The notes beneath the pieces were generated by a model. The model searched no databases. It saw nothing but the letters and a program-made list of their open reading frames with translations, and had not been told where the DNA came from. Of a stretch of 64,000 bases of DNA, positions 48,145 through 57,283 are shown piece after piece. Numbering within the stretch: the first letter of the stretch is position 1; the number at the start of each line of letters is the position of its first letter. Made by a program: the position numbers and the translations under genes. The DNA comes from an uncultured Steroidobacter sp. (lineage in GTDB: Bacteria > Pseudomonadota > Gammaproteobacteria > Steroidobacterales > Steroidobacteraceae), in assembly GCF_937958065.1 (NCBI RefSeq), contig NZ_CALFXI010000052.1, positions 1 to 64,000 on the forward strand, given 5' to 3'.

Positions 48145-48948
48145 ATGCCAAAGACGATATTGATCACGGGCGCGGGCTCGGGCTTCGGCGAAGGAGCCGC
48201 GATTGGAATGGCCAGGAACGGCCACAACGTCATCGCCACCGTGCAGGTGTCGCCGCAAGTCACCCCGCTCAGGGAAAAGGCGAAAGCGCTCGGACTGAAG
48301 AACCTGCGCGTGGAACGGCTCGACCTGACCGATCCCTACGATGTGGCGTACGCCCAGACGTTCGACATCGACGTGCTGTGGAACAACGCCGGCATGGGCG
48401 AAGCCGGCCCGGTGTTCGAAATTCCGATCGATCTGGTCCGGCGCAACTTCGAAGTCAACGTGTTCCTGCCGCTGCAGCTCACTCAAGGCTTCATCCGCAA
48501 ATGGATCGCCGCGAAGAAAAACGCCAAGGTGGTGTTCACGTCTTCGATGGGCGGCCTGTTCACGCCCGCCAACTGGGGCACCTATGTGTCCACCAAACAT
48601 GCCCTGGAATCGATCGCCGAAGCCATGCAGCAGGAACTGAAGCCGCACGGCATCAAGGTGCAGACCATCAATCCCGGCGCCTATTACACCGGCTACAACG
48701 AGACGATGGCGGACGCCCCGTTCCGCTGGCTCGACGACTCGAAGAACGTCACCAAGCGCGCCGCGCTGCGTGCCGAGTTCGACGCGTTCCTGCAGGCGCC
48801 GGACGGACATCTGGATGCGCGCGAGATGATCGACAGAATGATCGAGGTCGTGCCGGCCGACAGCGGAAAATTCCGCAACGTCGTGCCGAAGGCGACGGAA
48901 GACATGCTCAAGGCGCACCAGCTCGCGGCCTGGGAGAACACCATCTGA
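48145..48948 (+). CDS. Short-chain dehydrogenase/reductase
   Basis: A 267-residue NAD(P)-dependent oxidoreductase. It has the TGAGSGFGEG dinucleotide loop, NNAG near residue 84, catalytic Ser in FTSSMGG and the YVSTK active-site Tyr/Lys pair. GGAG precedes the ATG at 48145. Context with a heme-binding GlcG-like protein does not reveal the substrate. Confidence 0.88.
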   Translation: MPKTILITGAGSGFGEGAAIGMARNGHNVIATVQVSPQVTPLREKAKALGLKNLRVERLDLTDPYDVAYAQTFDIDVLWNNAGMGEAGPVFEIPIDLVRRNFEVNVFLPLQLTQGFIRKWIAAKKNAKVVFTSSMGGLFTPANWGTYVSTKHALESIAEAMQQELKPHGIKVQTINPGAYYTGYNETMADAPFRWLDDSKNVTKRAALRAEFDAFLQAPDGHLDAREMIDRMIEVVPADSGKFRNVVPKATEDMLKAHQLAAWENTI

Positions 48949-48996
48949 GCAGGGTGCCGAGCGGGCATCCTGGTCCGCTCGGCCTACCGGAGCTCG

Positions 48997-49500
48997 CTAA
49001 TCCTGTGGTGCCACCCGACGCCACAGGTCGTCGAACGCAATGCTGTCGAAGAATGCGGTGGCTTCGACGACCTTGCCATCCCTCATTTTCAGAAACCACG
49101 CGTAGGTGTTCGTGTACGGCACACCGTCCCGAGCCACCGCACGCGCGTCGAAACGCACGACCACCTGGTCGCCATCGGCCATCACGTCTTGGATCTGCGG
49201 CACCAGCCGCTCACGCATCCGCGCGTTGAACGGCTTGATCACTTCATCCATGAACGACTGCCGGTTCGGATATCGCCGGGCCGCCACCGAGCGGCCGACG
49301 ATGGTCCACGGCGCGTCCGGACTGAGCAGCTCGAACGGGCTGCCCGAGCCGGCGCGCCAGGCATCGAACGCTTTCATCACTGCGTCGACATTGCGACGCT
49401 CGATCTCATCATGGGTTTGTGCCATTGCGATCTCTCCAGAAGTCATTAGCCAGCCGACCAGCATCACCGCGCTTGAAACGCGCCTTTTGTTACCGTGCAC
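48997..49500 (-). CDS. Exported SnoaL/NTF2-like protein
   Basis: A 167-residue protein with a signal peptide (KRRVSSAVMLVGWLMTSGEI, cleaved after AMA) and a cone-shaped SnoaL-type domain (FDAWRAGSGSPFELLSPDAPWTIVG is spread over the first helices and strand). The start is GTG at 49500, with the strong ribosome site GGAGGAG about 10 bases upstream. A longer frame to 49599 has no such site. It may bind a small molecule in the periplasm. It could also be an isomerase or lyase, since the family is diverse. Confidence 0.75.
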   Translation of the reverse strand: MHGNKRRVSSAVMLVGWLMTSGEIAMAQTHDEIERRNVDAVMKAFDAWRAGSGSPFELLSPDAPWTIVGRSVAARRYPNRQSFMDEVIKPFNARMRERLVPQIQDVMADGDQVVVRFDARAVARDGVPYTNTYAWFLKMRDGKVVEATAFFDSIAFDDLWRRVAPQD

Positions 49501-49646
49501 GATCTCGTTCTCCTCCGTTTGCCGCCGCCGCAGCGTAGGTCCATCGAGCGGTGCGCTCACATCATGGGAATCGATGATTGCGATGCGCCACGCAAACACC
49601 GATGTTTGCTCACAACCGCACCGAAGGTGCAGCGGAAATCAACATC

Positions 49647-50207
49647 ATGCGGTTCGGCGCGCTTCGATCGATCGCGACTTTTACGTGGCTGGGCATGCAG
49701 CTGCCCGCCATGGCCGCGCCCGTCAGCGTGAACGCGACTGCGGGCATGGCATTCGCCGGCGAAGCGGTCAACGTAGCGCTGCTCGAAATCCGCAACGACG
49801 TGACCGCGCACGTAGCCATCGCTGCGGCCGCGGGCTACCTGGATGTGGCGGCAGGCAGAGGCGAAGGCCAGCTTCGACTGATGGCGATAGGCACGTGGAG
49901 CATTCCAGGCTGGACCCTCGACAATCGTCACATGCTGTCGCTCAGCACCCAGTCCGTCGAGCGCTATCGGATGCGAGCGCGGGTCGTGCGCCCGGAGTTG
50001 TTTGGTTTCCCGACGCTCAGTGCCCGCGCATTCGACGAGGTGTTCGTCGATCTGGACGGAGCAGGATTCATCCGTAACAACGTCGCTCTCGGCGTGGGCT
50101 TCGAGCTCCATCGCGCCCTGCTCGCCGAGCTGTATCGTGTTTGGGAAGGCAATCATGGCGCGCCCGACGATCGCTACCTGCTCGGCCTGGTCACCGTCAG
50201 ATTCTGA
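49647..50207 (+). CDS. Exported beta-rich protein of unknown function
   Basis: A 186-residue protein with a signal peptide (about 1-23, ending PAMA). The mature part alternates hydrophobic and polar residues (RMRARVVRPELFG, GVGFELHRALLAELYRVW) and ends in RF, as in small outer-membrane barrels such as DUF2490. It is followed 12 bases later by another barrel-like gene, so the two are an operon. No firm family. Confidence 0.65.
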   Translation: MRFGALRSIATFTWLGMQLPAMAAPVSVNATAGMAFAGEAVNVALLEIRNDVTAHVAIAAAAGYLDVAAGRGEGQLRLMAIGTWSIPGWTLDNRHMLSLSTQSVERYRMRARVVRPELFGFPTLSARAFDEVFVDLDGAGFIRNNVALGVGFELHRALLAELYRVWEGNHGAPDDRYLLGLVTVRF

Positions 50208-50219
50208 TTCGAGGACCCC

Positions 50220-51320
50220 ATGAGAACCTGGCAAGCATGCAGCCTGATGATGACGCTCGTTCTGTGCTCGGCGATGTCCCATGCGCAGGACGGCGGGGCT
50301 TTCTATGGGTTGCTCCGAATGCGCGATCTCACGCCCTTCGGTTCCTTGCGACTGGACATGCGTCCGGCGCATGCGGTGGCCATCGAACCCGGCTCGTTCG
50401 CGATCGAGACCGAGCTCGGCTATCAGAACACCTGGGCGCTGAGCCCGGAGCTCGAACGCTACCTCACCAATCGCGAGTCGCTGGGACGCCGGGAATTGAG
50501 CGCCGCGGATCTGCCGGCGATTCGCGATCTGCCCGGCGAGAATTATCTGGTCGATCTGGAGTCCGCGGTCATCGACTTCACGGTGCACTACAAGTTCTCC
50601 CAGAACCTGTCGGCCTATGCGATCGCGAATGTCATCACCTACGGCGGCGGCTTTCTCGACAGCACCATCGAAGGCTTTCATGACACGTTCGGCTTCAGCT
50701 CCTTCGGCCGCCCGGCCGCGGCTCGCAACGATTTCAACCTGATCTACGACCTGAAATCGGCGCAGCTCGCGTTGTTCGAGGCACCGACCAGCGGTGGTCT
50801 GGCCGATCCCACCTTCGGCATTCGACACACCGGACTGAAGTTCGGCGAACGCTGGCTGTTGGGAATGGAGGCAGCGATCAAAGTGCCACTGGCCGGCCAG
50901 CGCCTGCTGCTGTCCACCGGACGGACCGATTATGGAGCGCAGTTTTCATTGCAACGCCGGGGCGATCGACATGCGCTGTATGCGAATCTCGCTGCCGTCT
51001 ACTACGCCGGCGCCGCTCAACCCGCGCCACAGGAATCGCAGCTCCTGCCGAGCCTGATCCTGGGCGTCGAGTATCGCTGGACTGAGCGCACCAATCTCAA
51101 TCTGCAGGGCTACATCAGCAAGAGCACGTACACCGATCGGACCACGGATCTCGAAGAGTTGAACGGCGACAAGTACCAGATCACTCTCGGCCTGCGTCAC
51201 ATGCGGGGCAGCGTCTTGTACTCATTCGGCGTGACCGAGAACACACAGAACATCAACAACACCCCGGATATCGGCTTCCAGCTGGGCATCGCGTTCATTC
51301 CCCGACTGGTTCGGAGATGA
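50220..51320 (+). CDS. DUF3187-like outer-membrane protein
   Basis: A 366-residue protein with a signal peptide (about 1-22, ending SHAQ). The opening RDLTPFGSLRLDMRPAHAV is characteristic of the DUF3187 family, as I recall it. The rest alternates beta-strands with turns (YAIANVITYGGGF, YRWTERTNLNLQGYI), fitting a barrel. It shares 26 bases with the convergent FUSC gene. Function unknown. Confidence 0.75.
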   Translation: MRTWQACSLMMTLVLCSAMSHAQDGGAFYGLLRMRDLTPFGSLRLDMRPAHAVAIEPGSFAIETELGYQNTWALSPELERYLTNRESLGRRELSAADLPAIRDLPGENYLVDLESAVIDFTVHYKFSQNLSAYAIANVITYGGGFLDSTIEGFHDTFGFSSFGRPAAARNDFNLIYDLKSAQLALFEAPTSGGLADPTFGIRHTGLKFGERWLLGMEAAIKVPLAGQRLLLSTGRTDYGAQFSLQRRGDRHALYANLAAVYYAGAAQPAPQESQLLPSLILGVEYRWTERTNLNLQGYISKSTYTDRTTDLEELNGDKYQITLGLRHMRGSVLYSFGVTENTQNINNTPDIGFQLGIAFIPRLVRR

Positions 51321-53163
51321 GCTCCCGCCTCAGCAAACATTCACGGACGTCAACCAACTCCGTCTCCAGCACATGAGGCAGCGGCGGCAATGCAGGCAAC
51401 GGACCGCCGCTCAGGATCGCCGCGACGAATCCATCGATGACACGACGCACGCGAACGGCGCCATCGTTGACGAACATCGACGCCGCCGTTTCTCGATCAG
51501 CATCGGCGCCAAGTTGCTCGAGGGCCCAGCAAGTTGAGAGCGTGCGGTAGGCGAGCCGTTCGACCGCTGCGATTGCTGGCCACAGTCCTTCGGCGGCGAA
51601 GCGCTGAGCGCGTGATGCGGCCAGGCTGTCCTCGTAGGCGTGAGTGAGCGCGAAGCTTGCGAGCTGGAGCTCGCGACGACACTTTCGTGCATCTGGCGTG
51701 GTGACTTCGCCGCGAGCGAGGTGATCTGTCGTGTCTGCGACGGCTCGTAACGCACGGACCAGTTGTTCCGGGATGTGGCGGACAGTGGCACGAGGCGGGA
51801 TCACCCGAAATACTAGAAGCGCGAGCACGCAGCCAGCCAATGTATCGATGCCACGCGCCCACAAATAACCGCCCACGTCCTGCACCGGATGGCCGCCAGC
51901 GGCGATCGTCAGTGCTGCGCCAGTGATGAATACGACGGCGAGCGCGTAGTTGCGGATCACGAGCATCTCGATCGTGAACTGCAGTGCCATGACGACTAGC
52001 GCCAGCCACATCCCCTGCGGATGAAGAATGAGAATTGCGCCGGCGAGCAACAAGCCCACCCAAGTGCCGAGCAGCCGCTCGATGCTTCGCTGGAGGGTGC
52101 GCACCCAATCGAATCCCTGGTGCAACATCAGCACGGTCGCCGCGACCGCCCAGTAGGCACGCTCGAAATGAAATATCGACGTGAGCGCACCGGCAAGGCC
52201 GGCGGCAACGCCGACACGCACGACGACTCGCATCGGGTTGGAGCCAGGCTGCAGCGCTTCGAGCATGGCCGCGCCCGCGCTGGGATGGCCGAGTGGAATC
52301 GTGTTCCCGGCCAGGGCAGGCAGGCTGTGCGGATCACGGACCTGTCCGATGAGCTTGCGTAACTCTTCGATCAGTTCAGGCCGCGGCGATCGATGACGAC
52401 TTGCGTCACTCATCGCTTCTGCAAAGCGCAGATGCAACTCTCGGTTCAGCGCGCGCAGTCGGGCAACGGCGCCGTCGGCGGGCACTTGCGAAGGCTCATG
52501 ATTGACCAACGTCGTCCATGCCCGATGCAGCGCGAACGCTGCGCGATGACGAGCGGCACCTTCGTCGGCTGTGCCGATCGCTTCGATATATCCGATCACC
52601 GCCCCGCCGGCGGAGGTCACGGCCGTTCGCTCGGGCCCGCGATACGAAATCAACGCGCCGGCCATGTGAACCGCCCACGCGAACGCTCCGCCGGCGAACA
52701 CCAACGACGCTGCACCGACCGGCCCGATGTGCGCCGCCGGCATCGCTGTGCCCGCTGCACACGCGAGCGTGAACATGTACGCCCCAGGCGGACCCACTTG
52801 CAGCGCATTGCTCAGCCACGTCGCGATCATCGCCAGCGCCGCGACGGCGATGACGACAGCCCAACCAACCGGCGCAACCCAGATCCCGACGCCGACACTG
52901 AGCGCGAACGCCGCCGCGATCGCCGCGAGCTGTACTGCACGACTGACGTAAGGACGACCGCTGCCGTACAGCGCAGTGAATCCGCCGATCGAAGCCATCA
53001 GCCCCGCCGACGTATCCCCCACCAGCCATCCGGTCAGAATCGGCGCTCCCATGCACACCGCCGCCCGCAACGAGAACCACACCCGCCCCGCCGGCGCCGG
53101 CCGCCGTTCGAACAGGCCACGAAGGATTTGCCTGGCGAGCGGAGGGGGTTGAGCAGGCGGCAT
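51295..53163 (-). CDS. FUSC/aromatic-acid exporter-family membrane protein
   Basis: A 622-residue inner-membrane protein with two blocks of about six helices (residues 30-170 and 325-450), each followed by a cytoplasmic helical part. This is the YccS/FUSC layout. The repeat-type signature LMASIGGFTALYG and the later YWAVAATVLMLHQGFDWVRT with RLLGTWVG are family features. Relatives export aromatic acids such as p-hydroxybenzoate, usually with an AaeA-like adaptor, which is absent here. Confidence 0.85.
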   Translation of the reverse strand: MPPAQPPPLARQILRGLFERRPAPAGRVWFSLRAAVCMGAPILTGWLVGDTSAGLMASIGGFTALYGSGRPYVSRAVQLAAIAAAFALSVGVGIWVAPVGWAVVIAVAALAMIATWLSNALQVGPPGAYMFTLACAAGTAMPAAHIGPVGAASLVFAGGAFAWAVHMAGALISYRGPERTAVTSAGGAVIGYIEAIGTADEGAARHRAAFALHRAWTTLVNHEPSQVPADGAVARLRALNRELHLRFAEAMSDASRHRSPRPELIEELRKLIGQVRDPHSLPALAGNTIPLGHPSAGAAMLEALQPGSNPMRVVVRVGVAAGLAGALTSIFHFERAYWAVAATVLMLHQGFDWVRTLQRSIERLLGTWVGLLLAGAILILHPQGMWLALVVMALQFTIEMLVIRNYALAVVFITGAALTIAAGGHPVQDVGGYLWARGIDTLAGCVLALLVFRVIPPRATVRHIPEQLVRALRAVADTTDHLARGEVTTPDARKCRRELQLASFALTHAYEDSLAASRAQRFAAEGLWPAIAAVERLAYRTLSTCWALEQLGADADRETAASMFVNDGAVRVRRVIDGFVAAILSGGPLPALPPLPHVLETELVDVRECLLRRELISEPVGE

Positions 53164-53242
53164 GCGGGCGAGTATGAACGCCCCCGACCGCAGCGTGAAT
53201 GTCGCGATTACCGTGCTCGCCCGCGTGGCGAGCGACGCTCAG

Positions 53243-54019
53243 CTAACCAAACAAATCCGACTGCCCGCCCTCTTCGCCCCGCGGCTTGATCAGATCCGGG
53301 CCGTCGTTGCGGTTGCTGTTGACGCGATTGCTGACGGGGTACGCGAACATCAGGCCGGAAGGAAATTGTTTCAGCGCCGAGAATGCTTCGGCGGGGCTGC
53401 CGGTGAGCCAGGTTTCGTGATCTTCCTGGGCGAGGATGGCGGGCATGCGACGCTCTTCGGGGGCCAGCAGCACGCGCTTGCCGGCGGTCTTCTTGGAATT
53501 GTGAATATCCGCCATCAGCTCGTTCGCGGGCATGGTGATGACGGTGCACGACTCGATCACTTCGCCGGAGTCCGTGACGGTGCGGTCCCAGAGGCCGGCG
53601 AGGAAGAACGGATCCTGATCGACGACGGTGATGTAGTAAGGCACCGCGACCTGCCAGTCCGGGGGTTGCGCCTGCCACTCATAGAAACCGGACAGCGCCA
53701 CCAGGCATCGCTGGCCCCGCTGCCACGCATCTCGAAAGGACGAATTGGTCCGCAGTGTCTCGATGCGCGCGTTGATCGTATTGCCCATGGGCTTGCCGCG
53801 CGCCCAGTGCGGGATCAATCCCCAGCGCAGATGAGTGCCTTCGCGCTGCCCATCCAATTCGCGCACCACGCGCACGACCGGCACGGGATCGGTCGGCGAC
53901 ACGTTGTAGCGGATGCCGAACAAACCCTGCGAACTGAAGCGCGACGCCCAGCTGCGATGCTGGATTTCCACCGCGCGCTCGATGGCGGCTTCTTCGGGGG
54001 AGACATAGCGACCACACAT
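53243..54019 (-). CDS. SRAP-family abasic-site protein (YedK/HMCES)
   Basis: It forms a stable crosslink with abasic sites in single-stranded DNA through Cys2. The 258-residue protein starts MCGRY, so Cys2 is present after Met removal. The other active-site residues are there: Asn in NVSPTD, NTINARIET, and Glu in SGFYEWQ. The conserved His (ADIHN) is separated from RRMPAIL by a 15-residue insert, where most relatives read IHDRMP directly. The C-terminal tail (about 235-258) is polar. Confidence 0.9.
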   Translation of the reverse strand: MCGRYVSPEEAAIERAVEIQHRSWASRFSSQGLFGIRYNVSPTDPVPVVRVVRELDGQREGTHLRWGLIPHWARGKPMGNTINARIETLRTNSSFRDAWQRGQRCLVALSGFYEWQAQPPDWQVAVPYYITVVDQDPFFLAGLWDRTVTDSGEVIESCTVITMPANELMADIHNSKKTAGKRVLLAPEERRMPAILAQEDHETWLTGSPAEAFSALKQFPSGLMFAYPVSNRVNSNRNDGPDLIKPRGEEGGQSDLFG

Positions 54020-54246
54020 GCGCTCATCCTAACGTCGCAGCGGCCTGATCGTTAGCACTTTTCTGCACGCTCGGGCTGGCACGGAAGGCCACAGTGGAAC
54101 GATTCGCCACTCTGTGCGGTTCGATACTAAGATGAGTGCACATGAAGAGAATCGTCTACATGCTGGCTCAGTGCGCGCGATGGGCTATGACATGAGCCTC
54201 CTGCGACGCGTGCCACGACAGACTGAACCTTGACCGGGAGCATCCA

Positions 54247-54798
54247 ATGACCAACGTCGGCTACATCGTCGGCAGCCTGCGCAAAGGCGCATACACCCGC
54301 ATGCTGTCGCGGGCGCTTCCCGACCTCGCACCGCCGTCGTTCAAGCTCACCGAGATCGGCATCGGCGAGCTGCCGCTGTACAACCAGGACTTGGAGACGG
54401 ACAGCCCGCCGCAAGCGTGGACGACGTTTCGCAATCAAGTGAAGAGCAGCGACGCCATCCTGTTCATTACGCCGGAATACAACCGTGGCATGCCCGCTGC
54501 CGTGAAGAATGCCATCGATGTCGGCTCGCGGCCGCCGAAGCAAGGCGTCTGGCGCGGCAAGCCCGCCGCCGTGATCTCGCTGACTCCCGGCAGGCTCGGC
54601 GCGATGGCCGCGCATCAGCAGTTGCGCCTGTCGCTGTCCGTCAGCGGCGTACCCGTCATGCCCGCGCCGGAAATCTATCTGGCCGAAGCCGCCAGGCTGT
54701 TCGACAGCAACGGCAAGCTCGTGAGCGAAGACACCATCAAGCTGCTCACCGCCATGCTCGGCGAATTCGAGACCTGGATCGGTCGCTTCAAGGAATAG
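54247..54798 (+). CDS. NADPH-dependent FMN reductase / quinone reductase
   Basis: A 183-residue flavodoxin-like enzyme of the ChrR/azoreductase type. GSLRKGAYTR binds the FMN phosphate and the TPEYNRGMPAAVKNAID motif shapes the flavin site. It reduces quinones, chromate or FMN with NADPH. The ATG at 54247 has GGGAG upstream. It has no operon partner; the 227-base gap before it shows no clear promoter. Confidence 0.9.
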   Translation: MTNVGYIVGSLRKGAYTRMLSRALPDLAPPSFKLTEIGIGELPLYNQDLETDSPPQAWTTFRNQVKSSDAILFITPEYNRGMPAAVKNAIDVGSRPPKQGVWRGKPAAVISLTPGRLGAMAAHQQLRLSLSVSGVPVMPAPEIYLAEAARLFDSNGKLVSEDTIKLLTAMLGEFETWIGRFKE

Positions 54799-54814
54799 CG
54801 CCGCTCGCGCCCGC

Positions 54815-55417
54815 TTACTGCTCTTCGGGCGCCTGATCCGGCAGCGGCGGAATGACCTGGCCGGGATACCAGAACTTCAGGTGGCAGCCTTCGCACACCT
54901 GATCGAGCGTTTCGCCGGCGTCCATGATTGCTTGCGGGCTGCGCTCTTCGGCCGCCTTCAGGAACTGGACGCCGACATCGTGCAGCGCCTGACCGAAGCC
55001 GACGAACGTTGCACGATCCGCCGCGATGGCTTGCTCCGCTTCCGCGGCGGTGAGGTTGCCGGGCGTGCCGTGGTCCTCGAGTTGTTTGCCTTCACGCGCG
55101 ACATGCCGGCCCTCGAGCAGCAGCAGATTCGCGGACTCGGCCAGAATAAGCGCTTGCCTGCGCACTTCGGCCCATTCCTCGTCGGTGCGCGGCTGCTTCT
55201 CTTCGACACCCTCGGCGGTTTCGGTACTGCTGACCGACTCCCACAGGAAATCCGCGGCCGGATCGATCATGTCCCTCATGATGTCCTGAATACCGGCCGT
55301 CAGTTTGATCGGGCTCGGCGCTGGCGCGGCCGGCGGCTCGGTCTTGCTACACGCTGTCGGGGCGGCAGCGACCGCAAGCGCGACGAGAACCTTAGCGACC
55401 CGCGGTGAATCGATCAT
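54815..55417 (-). CDS. c-type cytochrome lipoprotein with C-terminal heme site
   Basis: A 200-residue periplasmic protein. A lipoprotein-like signal ends in APTAC (about Cys23), followed by a Pro-rich linker. A helical body leads to the heme motif CEGCH at about 174-178, close to the C-terminus, as in class II cytochromes c'. The axial Met or open site cannot be told. It could be an NO/CO-binding or electron-transfer protein. Confidence 0.78.
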   Translation of the reverse strand: MIDSPRVAKVLVALAVAAAPTACSKTEPPAAPAPSPIKLTAGIQDIMRDMIDPAADFLWESVSSTETAEGVEEKQPRTDEEWAEVRRQALILAESANLLLLEGRHVAREGKQLEDHGTPGNLTAAEAEQAIAADRATFVGFGQALHDVGVQFLKAAEERSPQAIMDAGETLDQVCEGCHLKFWYPGQVIPPLPDQAPEEQ

Positions 55418-55489
55418 CCGGCCATCCTGGTTGTTGGAACACAGGCCGCCACTGTACCCGCGCCTCTGGCGGGCTTCATAAAATTAGAG

Positions 55490-55672
55490 TCAAGAGGGTC
55501 CGCGGTTTGGAATGTGACCGCCTGCTAACCGGGGTTGCGCCGGCGAGCGGGATCGATCGGTCTCGGCTTGCTTGCGAGAACGCCGGCGAGTCACGACGAA
55601 AGCAGTCAATCCACCAGCCGAGCCGGCTCCTGCGGCAATCCACGCAGCCGCGGCAAAACATGCCGGGCACAT
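55490..55672 (-). CDS. Small membrane protein with CPxC N-terminus
   Basis: A 60-residue frame starting MCPACFAAAAWIAAGAGSAG: a Cys-Pro-x-Cys start, one membrane helix and then a basic tail (TRRRSRKQ). Its ATG shares one base with the stop of the DUF899 gene (TGATG), so it is translationally coupled to it. The thioredoxin-like partner and the CPxC motif suggest a redox role. Family not named with certainty. Confidence 0.6.
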   Translation of the reverse strand: MCPACFAAAAWIAAGAGSAGGLTAFVVTRRRSRKQAETDRSRSPAQPRLAGGHIPNRGPS

Positions 55673-56427
55673 CAGGCAGTCTCCTGGTCACGAAGATGGC
55701 CGACGCGGGATTCGATCGGATCGGTGTCGTATCGATCGTGATGCCGGACCCACGCCATGGGAAATTCGAGAGCGCCCTCGTCGCGGCCTTTCGGCGCCAG
55801 GTCCAGGAAGTTGTACGTGTTCGCCAACATCTCACAGCCGCGGGCGTAGCTCGAATACGTATGGAAGACGTCGCCCGCAGCGTCCTTGTAGAACACGCTG
55901 ATGCCGTGCGTTTCCTCGGCCGGATATTCGAGCAGCTCGTAGTTGTACCAAGCCGTGTTGTTGGAAATGTCCTGCGGCGTGTGCGACGCCTGGAAGTCAT
56001 AGTTGAAGTCGGAGCCGTGCGAGGACACCCAGTCGAACCGCCAGCCCATGCGGCGTTTGAACGGAGCGATCTGCGAGTACGGCGCGCGTGACACCGCCAT
56101 CACTTTCACATCGCGCTGTCTGAGATGGACCAGTGCGCCGTCGATGTGATCGGCAAGGAACGAGCAGCTCGGACACCCTTCGGGCCAGCCTGGCCCCAGC
56201 ATGAAATGGTATGTCATCAGCTGACTGCTGCCGTCGAACAGCTCGGCCAGCGTCCGGCGACCGTGCGCGCCTTCGAACACGTAGGACTTGTCGATGCGGA
56301 CCCAGGGAAGCTGGCGCCGCGCGGCGCTGAGCTCGTCCCGCAGGCGGGTCAGTTCTTTCTCTTTCTGCAGATGCTGCTTGCGGGCGGCCAGCCACTCGTC
56401 CCGGGACACGATTGGGTTATGCTTCAT
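55672..56427 (-). CDS. DUF899 thioredoxin-fold protein
   Basis: A 251-residue protein of the DUF899 family, predicted thioredoxin-like fold. Family marks are the helical start (RDEWLAARKQHLQKEKELTR), MLGPGWPEGCPSCSFLADHI with a CPSC pair (about 84-87), and the later DVFHTYSSYARG. It has no signal peptide. The function is unknown; a redox or dithiol role is plausible from CPSC. The next gene is coupled to it. Confidence 0.88.
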   Translation of the reverse strand: MKHNPIVSRDEWLAARKQHLQKEKELTRLRDELSAARRQLPWVRIDKSYVFEGAHGRRTLAELFDGSSQLMTYHFMLGPGWPEGCPSCSFLADHIDGALVHLRQRDVKVMAVSRAPYSQIAPFKRRMGWRFDWVSSHGSDFNYDFQASHTPQDISNNTAWYNYELLEYPAEETHGISVFYKDAAGDVFHTYSSYARGCEMLANTYNFLDLAPKGRDEGALEFPMAWVRHHDRYDTDPIESRVGHLRDQETA

Positions 56428-56510
56428 CGCCTTGCTCCGCCGGTGGGTTGATGAGCCTAGGACGAACGGCGAGCAGCGCTTCCGACACCCGTCCGCTTTT
56501 TTGCCGGTTC

Positions 56511-57098
56511 ATGATCCATACGGTCGGCCATTCCAACCATCCCATCGCGCACTTCTTGCAACTGCTGCAGGGCCAGGGCGTCACCCTGCTGGCCGACGTG
56601 CGCTCGACACCTTACAGCCGGTTCAATCCGCAGTTCCGGCGCGAACCACTGATCGAGGCGCTGGCCGACCAGGGCATCGGGTATCTGTTCCTCGGGGGGG
56701 AGTTGGGCGCCCGGAGCAAGGATCCGTCCTGATACGTCGATGGCCGTGTGAGCTATCGCAAGCTCGCGGCGACAGCTCTTTTCCGACAAGGCATTGATCG
56801 GCTACTGACCGCGGGGAAGTCACATACGGTCGCCATCATGTGCGCGGAGAAGGATCCGCTCGATTGTCACCGCACCATCCTGGTCGCACGCGAATTGGTG
56901 AAGCGTGGTGAGCAGGTCGCGCACATCCTGGCGAACGGCGAAGTCGAGTCGCACGACCAAGCCATGCAGCGCTTGCGCGAGAAGCTGAAGATCGAGTCGG
57001 CGGATGTGTTCGGCGGCGATGCGAACGAGCAAGCGTACGAGCTGCGCGGCCAGCAGATCGCGTATGTCGACCCGAAAGCGGCCCGGGCTGCGAAATAG
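56511..57098 (+). pseudogene. DUF488 gene with one in-frame TGA (nonsense or selenocysteine)
   Basis: The frame from ATG 56511 reads IHTVGHSNHP and VRSTPYSRFNPQFRRE, then meets TGA at 56730-56732 (codon 74) and goes on in the same frame with YVDGRVSYRKLA, MCAEKDPLDCHR and AHILANGEVESH to 57098. Both halves are full DUF488 sequence without other lesions. As I recall the family, this position is usually Cys in a DPSCY context, so the change is a single codon, TGC/TGT to TGA. A 7-bp hairpin at 56748-56767 lies 15 bases downstream, but its loop (ATCGCA) does not fit the bacterial SECIS rule well. A fresh nonsense mutation or an assembly error is likelier than selenocysteine. Confidence 0.75.
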
Positions 57099-57283
57099 CC
57101 GGCCTGCCGCGCCAACCAGCCTCTGCATCCCGAGCCCAGCGAGCAAATACCCGTGCCATTGCCGCGCGAAGTCGCAAAGCGCTGCTGATCGACGATACTC
57201 AGTTTTTCGCCGGAAGCTTTGCCTCGGTGCTTGCACGAGCCCCATTCCGGGCCGGGGCAAGAGAAATTTTGTATTGCTGCTGA

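Noticed and set aside
54141..54194. 17-codon frame before the FMN reductase
   Set aside because: No ribosome site and no hydrophobic or conserved pattern.
56730..56767. Bacterial SECIS element after the DUF488 TGA
   Set aside because: A 7-bp hairpin is at a possible distance, but the loop lacks the expected G in its first two positions and I cannot see sel genes. Kept only as an open question.
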